Source of the DNA: Pontederia crassipes
Lineage: Eukaryota; Streptophyta; Magnoliopsida; Commelinales; Pontederiaceae
Direction: 5' to 3'
DNA length: 64,000 nucleotides
NCBI GenBank assembly: GCA_030549335.1
Contig: CM060196.1
Span: 15,267,501 to 15,331,500 of the forward strand
A program made the position numbers and the translations under genes. Positions 10,695-22,600 of this stretch are shown here, piece after piece. Position 1 is the stretch's first letter; every line of letters starts with the position of its first letter. Under the pieces are notes generated by a model. The model had not been told where the DNA came from and searched no databases. It saw only the letters and a list, made by a program, of their open reading frames with translations.

Positions 10695-13600
10695 ATGGCA
10701 GACGAAGCAGCCGGTTGTTTCGATGTCCCTGTGTACTCCTCAGCTACAGAGGCTAGTCGATTACTTCCTTTTCCTTGCCTCATTCCCTTCAATTTAGCTC
10801 ATGCATGTCTTGCAATGATAAATGTCCCTCTTTTAATATGCCATTCTTGGGTTAACTTTTTTTTTCCTGCAAGCAAGTTCAAGATGACTTTAATATCAGA
10901 TTGGGAGAAAAACTATTTCGTAATGTTGTCAGTCAGTGGAATCGACAAGAGAGAGTCAATAGTTTCTAATCTTCAGTAGATTCTTAGGTGGGTGTGACAA
11001 GAGCTTGAGAAATTGTAATCTGGCAAGGCATTGATTCTTCTTTCTTTGGGTGAAAACTGACCTTTTACTTTTGGCTTGGGTAAAAACGGTAGCTTCCTTT
11101 TCCTTGCTTCTTTTTGTTGATCGGGTTATATTTCTTGGTAGGATGTGAACAAATTGAAGGAGAAATGGGGCTCGGTGGAGAAGCGACCGTACCCGGCAAT
11201 GTACTCCAGTGTCCTTGGCGGGATTATCCTTGATCCAGCTATGATGGTCGTTCCAATTGATGATCACATGGTTCATAGAGGGCATGGAGTTTTTGACACT
11301 GCTATGCTGATGGATGGGTAGGCATAATCTTCCTTCTTTTTTGTTTTCTTGGTCTTACATTTAAAATGTATGTTGGACAAGAAAATTAAAACCATATACA
11401 TGATGATATACACACTCTCCTGGGAAAATGCCTGGAGGAGGTCCACAGTGTATACCTGTAACTAATGCAGAGGAGGAAGAATCTTATTTGGACTTCCCTC
11501 AAATACTTGACGAAGTACCTATATCTTGCTTTTGGGATCAGAATACACTTAAAGATATTTCTGGTTAAGGGTTAGGAGGGAGAAAAGTGGGCGCATATTA
11601 GCGCAACTAACTTAACAAGGCATCACTCATGTAACCAAGAGAATATTGAATAAAATAATATGAAAATGATAATAGAATGACTTTCAATATGTAAATCTAA
11701 AAAAAATGAAATAACACTCGAGTGTTCTTGCTGCTCAGTAGAGTTAAGTTTTGTTGCATACGTCCCCACAAGCTCAACTGAAGAAAATAAGAAGCTGAAT
11801 TGAAAAATAGAAGGATGTTTAACAATGACGATTGCAATTGGATTATTTGAGGAATAAAATGAACGAGAAGACAACACTTAATAACTTCTCGATGAATAAA
11901 TTAGATGTCAATTTCTAAATATTTCGTTCTTGTGTGAAAAGTAATAACATCATGGTTTCACAAAAGATATTATCCACACGCAGATCCACATATTTCAAAG
12001 TGTCTTTATGAGTCACAGACATGTCTCATATATATCTAGCATCTCTTTCATTCTTGTCCATGTGGAGTTTGCCTAAAACCCTGTTCGGTTAAGTTGATAA
12101 GGAGATAAAATATACTTATAAGCAAGTTTGAAGTTATGCCAGTGCTTGGTAATTTTATGATGTGCTCATACAACAACAACAACAAACAACAACAAAGCCT
12201 TATCCCACTAGGTGGGGTCGGCTACTTATCCCACTGATGTGCTCATAAGGAGATAAAATCTACTTATTAGAAAAAGTAAGGGGAGGGCTGCTTGTTTTTT
12301 GTCGGGAAATAAGTTAGTTTGGTTGTAACTAACTATTGTTATTAATTTCATACTTTTTAGCCAAACACATAACTAATATTTTGAAAATCAATTTCAGTCA
12401 ATAAATTGTTTATACGCACTTAAACTTATAAATTATTTTTTATCAGTTAAACTAAACAGGCCCTAAGTGTTACAAGGTCTCAATGATCATGTTGCCCCAT
12501 CAGGATCCATAAAATATCGAGAGATTATGATACTTCAAAAGAAGAAAAAGACTTTTTGGATGGTGAAAGATCCTGATTGTTGAGTCCTAAGCTTCAACAA
12601 GTAAAATTTGATCTTCTTTGAAAGTTATAGTCAAATCTTTTTATCGTGCCATAATTTGTTTTTTTTTTTTTTGAGCAGATCGTGCCATAATTTGTTGCCA
12701 TCCTTTAGATGCCTAAGCTCACGTAGGCTTAAGATGCAATTATTCTAGTTCAACATGTTGAAGCATTCCCTTCTCTCTAGTTGCTCAGAGGCCATGCTAA
12801 TCTTCTCTGTATCATTCCAATTGTATCCTTCATGTCGGGATTCAATTGTATTATTGCCTAGTAGATTTTGTGTGGCTATTTGGGCGACACAGTTTCTCAT
12901 AAATACCGGTTTTTGCGAGATAGGATGTGACAACTCAATGGATTATTAAGACCTGATTCAAGGGCATCTTGTCTACTTAAGATATTTTTGCTTCTCTAGC
13001 TACTATCATAGGCAGTTACAAATTAGTTTACATTCTTGAAGAGGGTGAACCCCACCTAATGGGATAAGGCTTTGTTGTTGTTGTTGTTGTCTTGAAGAGG
13101 GTGGACCAAAGGAAGCCTACTTGTAATATTCTGGATGTCGTTCTTTGAGTGCCACCATAATTGTCATATGGTGAGGAATGTCATTATGCAATAATATGTG
13201 GAATAACTTCTTGAACACATCTTTGCAATTGTTCATCTACACATTTCTGAAGAGAAAAGAATCAATCCAATAATAGTGTTTTAGTAAGAATTTGTTTCAG
13301 TGTTTAGAAGTGATGCCCAGTAGGAGTGCTCGAATGGCAAGATAATTTTGCCATGTTAGTGAACTAGGGTGGTGATTGTAGGATCCCAACGAGCACCAAG
13401 AGGGATGGGGGTGAATTGGTGTTGAACTGAAAATATCGATTTCAAAAAACCCTCACAGAAGCTTAAAATCGATTCGTTAATCCTTCTACAACAACAACAA
13501 TAACAAAGCCTTATCCCACTATGTGGGGTCGGCTTCGTTAATCCTTCTAAATCAAATCAATTCAGATCATAAACATAGTATGAGAGGGAGAAAGAGAGAG

Positions 13601-16600
13601 AGAAAGCAAACACAAAATGCACGGGTGGTTGTTGACGAGGTTCGGCCACACCTTGGTTTACGTCCCCGCCCTGACTTCTCAACCTCGAGACTGTCAGATA
13701 TTCCACTAAACTCTTCCTTAATTTCAAATGGGGCGAGGAAGAATGTCCTTTACATCAACCACCTTTTCTCCGCTTTGAGAGGCAAGGCAACCTCTCCTCC
13801 TAGGAAGCTAATCTTTTCACTCGCTTAAGAGGTAAGATTTGGAACCTCTTTGACACAGGAGCTCATACAATCTTTCTGATAATGATTTCTCTTTTTTACA
13901 ATGACAAACTCACAAGAAGAGAAGAGATAAAGAAAGTTCTAAATGATAACTTTAAGAGAAATGGTCTTTTTTTGATTTTTTTGAAGCTTTTGCTTCAATG
14001 CTTGGATGAGTGTTTTGCTTCTGATTTTGGCACTCCTTTTATAGACTTCAGCATGTGGAAAATTCGTCCAGAATTTATTTTACATTTTTCTCCTTAAAAT
14101 ATAGCCGTTATTGTTCATTCCAATAGGGACCAGTTGTCTTGGAATGAAGGTGATATCTGTAGAAGTGATTGCACTCAATATAACCCGGTTGTCCAGATTG
14201 CCAGATTGCCAGATTGCCTAACAGAAATATTAAACCTTATTATATTACTACTTTATTTACTATGTACAAGCCATGTGACAATGATATGGGCACTGTAGCT
14301 AGTATAGGTACAAGGTTCAGTCGTTTCAAAAAAAAAAGTAGAATATGGATACGACAATATATCTTAAGTATAGATAATATGAATATATATAATAAGTTAA
14401 TATTTCATAAGACAATATTATAATCAGTAGCATAATTGTGTGAAAACACAATTTTAAAAGTTCTAGCATACAACAATATCAAACTTTAGTAGTGTTAATC
14501 TCATTGGCTCCTTCTCCACATCATTGAAAAGAACAACTTTCAAGTTTGGTTCATCAAGAGAAAAACTAGCAACTTCAAGAATTCCAGCACCATCTGACAA
14601 GTCCCAATAGTCTCTGCCAATATCCCACATTTTTGTCTCTCCTTCATTAGAACCTTTGCTCTTTTGTGAAAGAAGAAGATTTGTTTGTACAAAAGCTAAA
14701 TTCTCACTTCTTTTTGGTTTGAGTTTAGTTCTTTCTTAGGAGTCTATAAAAGAATATGTACTCCAATTTCTTTCACAACAAGAAGAGCATGGTTGTGAAA
14801 GTAGCTACAAGGCAATAGCTTTCAAGATTCATACATAAGCCACCATTCTTTTGGTGTCAAATGCCATTTATCTAGTAAACAATCGGCACAAGCTTTTCCT
14901 CCTCACTTGAGAATTTTACAAATTTCTTAGTCACTTCCAACCTTCCACTTGAATCTTGAAAATAACTCCTTAGTCTTCCTTCTCAAATCCCATTATCCTT
15001 ATTGGGAGGAACTTGATTAGGAGATTCATTAGGCCATTGTTTTGTTTTATACCTATTATTATACCAAGCATAAATCATAATGTTACAATTTAAAATGACA
15101 AATTCCTTTAAAATAATAAAATAAAGCTGAAAATTAATCAAATGTTACCTTGGATTAAGTGAATGGGCCAATCAATGAAGTGGTGTATAACTCTTAGCCC
15201 ATTTATCAAGTAAGATGTCATACACCACATAAAAAAATGGAAGAATCTTGAGTCAATTCCTTGTTTTCATGTTAATATGTAGTTAATTTCTCTTGTTCAA
15301 TCATAGAATCTCACTTCCCATAACTCAGATGAAGGTTTGATTTATCAACACAGGAACGAAGTCGTCATAAATTGGTTTGGTGAAGATCAAAATATAATCA
15401 ACATTAGCTTACTAGATGTCATTTCAGATTATTTCTTTCACAGTAGCAGTTTTTTCAACATCATCATCTCTAATATCAATGCTCACTAATAATCGTATAT
15501 TGAAGGCTATGATTAATTGTTATAAACCTTTTCCGCATTACTATATTATATACAAATCTAGTAGTAATGTTGTCCTCAAGGCATTATAACTTGGAGAAAG
15601 AAAACCTGAGATAGGAGAATTTGTTGCATACATAAATGAGCTAATATGTTATGGATTTGATGCAACACTGAAAGACAAATCAACATATAAAATGGCCTTG
15701 CTATTTCATGTGTCAAATGATCTCTTGCTTCACTATTGAATGCTTTCCCTAATGGTCCTTCAATGGCTCATCTTCTTTTGCTTCCATCTAAGTACATACC
15801 AGCACTAGGAGGATTGGCACTTGTACTTTCACTAGACAAAGGAACTTGAACTGTCTTTGCTTTTTCACTTATCTATTTATTTAGTTTTTTCATCTCTTCA
15901 AGGTACTCATTTGTCACAGTCGAAAATGCAGCTATATCACATCACTTTCTCCCTTAGCAAATGATTTTTCACTCTGCAATGTGGATTGTCACTTGTTAGG
16001 CAATTCACATGGTAGAGGTAATTTTAAGTTTAGATTGCCAGTAATTTGAGAAGATGAACGGTAGGGAAACGCCTCCTCAGTACATTGCAAACACAAGTGT
16101 TGCATGTGATGTTATTTGGCTTAGAAGAGTTCTTGGTGATTTAAAATAAGAACATAATGAACGGACAATAATTTTTTCACAACATATCAGTTATTACATT
16201 GACCAAGAATTCTATTTTCCATTGAAAAACAAAGCTTAAAATTTGGTTAACACAAATAAGACATCAATTCAACAAAGATTTGGTTAATTTGAAAGAAATT
16301 GACTTAAAGTTTATTAACACAAATGAGCAATCTACAAATTTAAATACAAGAAGTTTGAGAAGTTCAAAAAGCTATCCAAGCCTTGAAAATTAAGAAGGGT
16401 TAATGAAAGTTCATTTGCAATTAATCAAATAAGTTAGTATGCATGATTCTTCATATTTATAATTTTGTCTTAATTGTCTTTTAATTTAATAAGTCATCCT
16501 CTTTAGTATCCATGAAATTCATTAAGATATCCATGACGCTCATAACTTTATTCATTAATATCATTCATCACAGTGTTACAATAGAAAGGTTGTGAGTTTT

Positions 16601-19600
16601 TTCAGAATAAGTCATCAATGGTTGTAAGCTTATGAAATCCATAAACTATTTATATTAAGTTCCTAATGCAGTATTATTTATCTTCTATCTTTTCAACATT
16701 TGTCCTTCATCTTGAAGGATTGAGAGGGAAGAAGAGGTTGTGTGCGTTTAGGGACTCCCATCAAGTCGTGCATTTTTCACTCGTTGCTTAAGCTTTTAAG
16801 GTTATTTGCATGAGACATTCATACCCCACTCCCCACCAGGAATGGCAATCAACAGTTTTCTGTGGAATTTGAGGCAATCCATTGTGCACCGATTCCTTCC
16901 CAATTGTCAATGTCATCTTGTTGCCTAAACAATTGATTCTGCAATCGACCATTAAGGGTTTCTGATCCTGCCAATCACCTTTCTATGCACGTATATCCTG
17001 TGCGACTTCACAGTCCGTGATGTCTATGATCATGGCTCGTGAATCATGAAGATGGCGATCATTTACAATCATTTGCTACTTAATCATCATTGTCTATCTA
17101 ACACTTTCACAACATATGTTGTATTAACCATAGATGCTATCCTGAAGTCCACTATTCATTAGGGTTTGTTTGACAATTAATGTTGAAAAATATGTTTTCT
17201 CTTATTATTCACAAAACACTAGTGCCGCCTTATTTATAATAAAGGTAGGCAATACAAGAAAGGAGAATATGCTAGAATATTACTCCAAAATATCATGGAT
17301 ATTATCCCAAAAAATTTGGGATATTATTCCAGAAAATCTGGGATACTAATCCTGAATAATATTACAAAGATATGCAACAACAACAAAGCCTTATCCCACT
17401 AGGTGGGGTCGGCTACATGGATCATACGACGCCATTCCGCTCTATTAGTAACCAAACCTTTCGATATTATTCGTTGATCCATGTTCATAAGATTCGACAG
17501 GGTTTTACGCTGACTGTCGGGGCCTAACACAACCCTCCTTTATCCGGGCTTGGGACCGGCTATAAAACATAGGCGGAGTTCTGAAGATTATTAAATAATA
17601 AAAAATAAAAAAAATTGATATCACATAGCAGTGCTGGCAGAAGGAAAGCACGGTGCCAAAGAATTTTGGAAAATCGGAGTATTTACTGAAGGAAACACTT
17701 CAATCCAAGAATGGTGATAAGGAAGAAAAGGAAAGATCCTTATGCATTTAATCCCTAAGATTAAAGCATCTAACAGAGTATTTCCATTAAGAAGGCATGG
17801 AAATATCTAGTTTTCCCATCTTTGTTATTAGGTTAAGGTAACCATCTGAATTCATTTAACAAGTTTCAGCATAAACTTTTGTTTAAATCAGCGATCCCAA
17901 ATTAGAAGCATAAATTAACATCACTGTCAGCCATTCGTTTATCTGATGTTTTTGGAGAAAAGTATATAGCAAAAAATTACACTTTTCTGTTCTGAGAAGA
18001 TAATATCTGTTTGGTGATGGAGTGACAACACATGCTACACAATAATCAAACTAACGATAATGATCACTCTCATGTTGATCTTGTCTTAATTTATATTAAA
18101 GGAATAATTGTGGGTACACATCACATAAGGTCACGTATTTCTTTTCTATAGTCAGTATTTGGGGTTCAAACAGGATCGAATCTCAGGTCATTTTGATATA
18201 ATGCCAATGGACTTATTTGATAAACCAAGTGGCAAGAATGTAAATGAAAAAAAGTGGCAATATATTCAAGCATAAACCTTCGAAGGGCAATATGACAGTT
18301 AATTCGTGAAAACTTCTTGAGCTAGTTAATTCGTGAATGTGGGCATGTACTAGTGCCTTCTAAAACGGTCTCTCTTCACAATTTTAGTGTAGGTTAGTGT
18401 ACAAGTGCCCTCTAAAAAGATCAGTAGAAGTATTCATTTTGCTATGCACTGAGCATAGAATGCAGAAACATGGGCCAAGTTCAACTGAAAGTTATTTTAT
18501 GACAACATTGTGGTCGCGATTTTTGGTCATTTCTACATTCTGTCATATCCGTTAATCACATACTCTCAAACTCTATATCAAAGATAAACCTGCCAACCTC
18601 ATTAATGGCACTGCACAATGGACATCCATATGAATGTGCTTATTTTTAATCACTGTGCATTGGTTCACATCTAACTCAGTGCTTATTTTTAATCACTGCA
18701 CATTAGTCCACATCTAACTCAATAATAAAGTATTTGCATACCTTTATGCAATACTTCGAAAAATACTGCAGAACAATCTCTAGCTTCCATTTTGGTTCAC
18801 CAAATGCCGTTAGAACCTCATTAATTACAAAGATATGCAAAGATATGAAAAGATATGCAAATCATATCTCAACACTCCATCTCAAGCTGGAGCATAGATA
18901 TCAATCATGCCTTGCTTGTCGCATATTAATCATGCCTAACTTGGTAGTTAGAAAGTTGATGACGCCGACCATTCTATATTCCAACACGCCCCCAAGTCGA
19001 CGTTGGGAAGAGACTGACTTGAAGAGAGCTTGAGCAGCAGTAGCAGAACATCCAATGAGGCAAGTAGAGATTCTTCGATGGAAGTAGAGAACCGGAGATG
19101 AACATAGCTGAGCCTCATCAACTTGAAAATCGATCTGTCAATTAGAAGAAGCGTAGAATAGGTTGGACAATGATGAGTGGCGATCACTACTGCGAAAGAA
19201 CAAAAAATGACGAGAGTCATAAGGAGATGAGCTCCGAAATGTTGGGCGAGTCAAGCTCGATGGCGACCTGGCCGATAATCGCCAAGTAAACAAATAAAAG
19301 CGAAGGAAACATAGAAGAGGCAAGAATGAAGTTTCGCACTGCTGCAATTGATCTTGTAATAGAAAGGAGAGAAATATAGAAGAAAACACAGAGACACAAA
19401 GACGTAGCCTCTACATTTGAGTTCAGAGACAATTAAGTTGCTGCCTAAGAAGGGCGGTTGGAGGCAATTAGGCTGCTCTATACGACGAGAAGTGAGGTCA
19501 GAGGCAATTAGGCTGCTCTCTATGAGATATGAAAAGATATGCAAATCATATCTCATCACTCCCCCTCAAGTTGGAGCATAGATATCAATCATGCCTTGCT

Positions 19601-22600
19601 TGTCGCATATTAATCATGCCTAACTTGGTAGCTAGAAAGTTGATGACGCCGATCATTCTATATTCCAACAATTAACTAATGAAAGGTGAGATAGGATGGT
19701 AAAGTAGGAGATGATGGATGGGGTTGTGGTATGATATTGTTTAAGCCCATAATTGGATAGAAAATAGTGGGAAAGGATGGAGTGAGTTTAAACCACATTT
19801 TGTTTGGATAGAATATTTAAAACATGGGTTTTGGAAGGTTAATTTAAACAAAAGTTTTTTCCCTTTATCTTTTATTCTTATTTATATCACTTAATAAATT
19901 GTTTATTTAAAGTTAATGATGCAAAGCAAACAACAAGAGTAAGCTACAACAACAACAACAAAGCCTTATCCCACTAGATGGGGTCGGCTAAAGAGTAAGC
20001 TAAACTTGAAGAATTCTTTTTGGGTTAAAAGAAACTTGAATAAATTTGATAATACAGGGATACCACAAGAGCAATTGTCTTATTCCCGTCATTTCATCCA
20101 AACACTGTTTTCTTCATCATGTGGACCCCACATGTAATGATGAAAAAAATTGAGGTTTTCAAGTTCTTGGGGGGTGGGGGTGAGAACGTGATTTTCTCGG
20201 TGGGGTTAAAAGGTGAGAACAGAGTGCGATTAAAGAAAAAATGTTCTGGAATATTTGCTTTGCATCCAAACAGGGTCTAAGAGACGATAAAGATATTATG
20301 TGATAAGAACAAGCTTTTACGGCATCATTTTAATGTCTAGAATAGAGGCTGCAATTATGTATGAACAAAAAATAAATAAATAAATAAAACACAAAAGATA
20401 GTGAGCAATGACAACATTATGCAAGTTGAATAAATGAAACAAATAAATTAGCAGAAACATGACAAAGATAAGTTAAGAATTAAGTTGCTCAAGTCTAATA
20501 TCTGCAGTTGTTCTAATAGAGTGCACCCTGCAGCCTCCAAGTCCTTCACCATCACGATCATTCTACTTCCGTGATCCGACACATTACCATATGCCCTCAT
20601 CTTGCAATTGTACATGTGCAATAAGAGTTGTATATTCATATCCATTTTGGACGTGCACTTTTCCATAATAGAAATCTAGTTTTGTGTCCCTTAAATACCA
20701 TAATGAGGTTATCCTCCACATATGTCAATGTGAAAGTCTTTGCTTTTTCATCATTATGTTGCCAGACAACTATCACATGATCCATTTTCTTTTAGCTTAT
20801 GACTTCTTTCTAATGCTCCAATACAATGGTGTCCAAGTAATTATGAAAGTTGTCGTGAAGTAGACAGTACAAAACTTTTTGGCTCCATATATCAAAGTTG
20901 ATGCCATTAACTCCGCCTATATTTTATAGCCGGTCCCAAGCTCGGATAAAGGAGGAGGGTTGTGTTAGGCCCCGACAGCCAGCGTAAAACCCTGTCGAAT
21001 CGCATGAACATGGATCAACGAATAGCGTCGTATGATCCATGTAGCCGACCCCACCTAGTGGGATAAGGCTTTGTTGTTGTTGTTGTTGTTGTTGTTGTAT
21101 ATCAAAGTTGATGCCATTAAAGTGCTCCAATTCGACTAGTTCAGCGCAAAGAAATTTTTTACATTTTCTTACACCAGAGATCAGGGCAGATTGTGAAGCA
21201 GAGGGGGAGGCAATGTTTGACCAAATTGAGTAGTCAAGAGGGTCCAACAACTGTCTGAGAATTTCATAACCATCAATTTGAAGTTGTGCTCTACAAACGA
21301 TCAATGTTGGGAGTGCATTGCAGCGCAGAAAGCGATTAGGATGGATCACTTCACTTTGAGTCCCAGACGCTTCAGAGATTGAAGGTTCTCCGGTGGTCAA
21401 AGCAAAGATGAAAAAACAAAATTCCCAGTGCACTTGGATGCTATTGAATGATTGAGAGGGAAGAAGAAAAGATTGTGAGCGAATTTGGGACTCCCATCAA
21501 GCTATGCAATTTCCACTCATTCCATCCACACAGACATCCATCCCCAGCTCCCCACCAGAAGCACTGCCAACTGCACTCCATGGAATTTGTGGCAGTCAAT
21601 TATGCATTGATTCTGCAATCGGCCGTTAACAGTCTGCAATTCCTCTGGTCGCGTTCTACACGTGTGTATTGCCTGCCACCTCACGATCCCTGAATCATGA
21701 CCATTTAGTAACATACCTTCACTACACTGTTGCACCCCATAATGTTTTCACCAGTACTTGTGATATTCCATTTATTACAGAATGTTGACGCAATATGTAC
21801 AGGAAAAACCAAACAAACATACCTTCTCAGTTGTGCAACTCTCAGTTAGATCTATATGTTCCAAGTTAAAAATGGATACCTTTAAAAAGAAGGATCACTT
21901 ATCAACTAAGGAATTGGTGATACTGAATTTAAGTCATAATTGAAGCCTCCCTAGGAAAGCTTGGATTTTGTATTAGAGATACTGAGGTTGCAAATAAATT
22001 AGCTTTCCAGATAGAGAGAGCCAAGCGGGAAAAAGGAAAACAAAAAACCTTTTGTTTATTGGGACTTAGTTTTCATGAAGAAATAATTATCTCAATTTTT
22101 GGCAATAGGTATTTTAATATTCTAGTCATCCTTTGCAGGTATCTATATGAGCTAGATTCACATTTGGACCGACTATTGATATCTTCAGCTAAAGCCAAGA
22201 TACATCCACCTTTTGCTCGTGAAAAGTTGAAAAGCATACTTATACAAATGACAGCAGCATCGAAATGCAAGAAAGGTTCTATTAGATATTGGCTGAGTGC
22301 AGGTCCTGGGAACTTTCTTTTATCATCATCAGGTTGTCAATCTGCCTTCTATGCAGTAGTTATTGAGGATGATTACTCTCAGAGTACCAAAGGTGTCAAA
22401 GTTATTACATCCAGCATTCCCATGAAGCCTCCCCTATTTGCGACAGTAAAGAATGTGAATTATCTCCCAAATGCTCTCTCTGTAATGGAAGCCGAAGAAA
22501 AGGGTGCATGGGCTTCAATTTGGGTCGATGATCAAGGTTATGTTGCAGAAGGCCCTAATATGAACGTCGCATTCATAACAAAGACCAAGGAGTTACTACT

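Noticed and set aside
13071-13090. TTG/AAC repeats as ordinary microsatellites
   Set aside because: At every site they join the same AAAGCC/GGCTTT block and sit within target duplications, so they are SINE tails.
18948-19559. Cluster of minus-strand open frames of 70-100 residues
   Set aside because: They overlap each other in different frames inside the terminal-repeat element and carry no recognisable motif.
22059-22138. Aminotransferase start at the Met at 22059
   Set aside because: A clear acceptor at 22,138 restores the GYLYELD join with exon 2; the upstream residues do not match the family and would omit the HMVHRGHGVFDT block.
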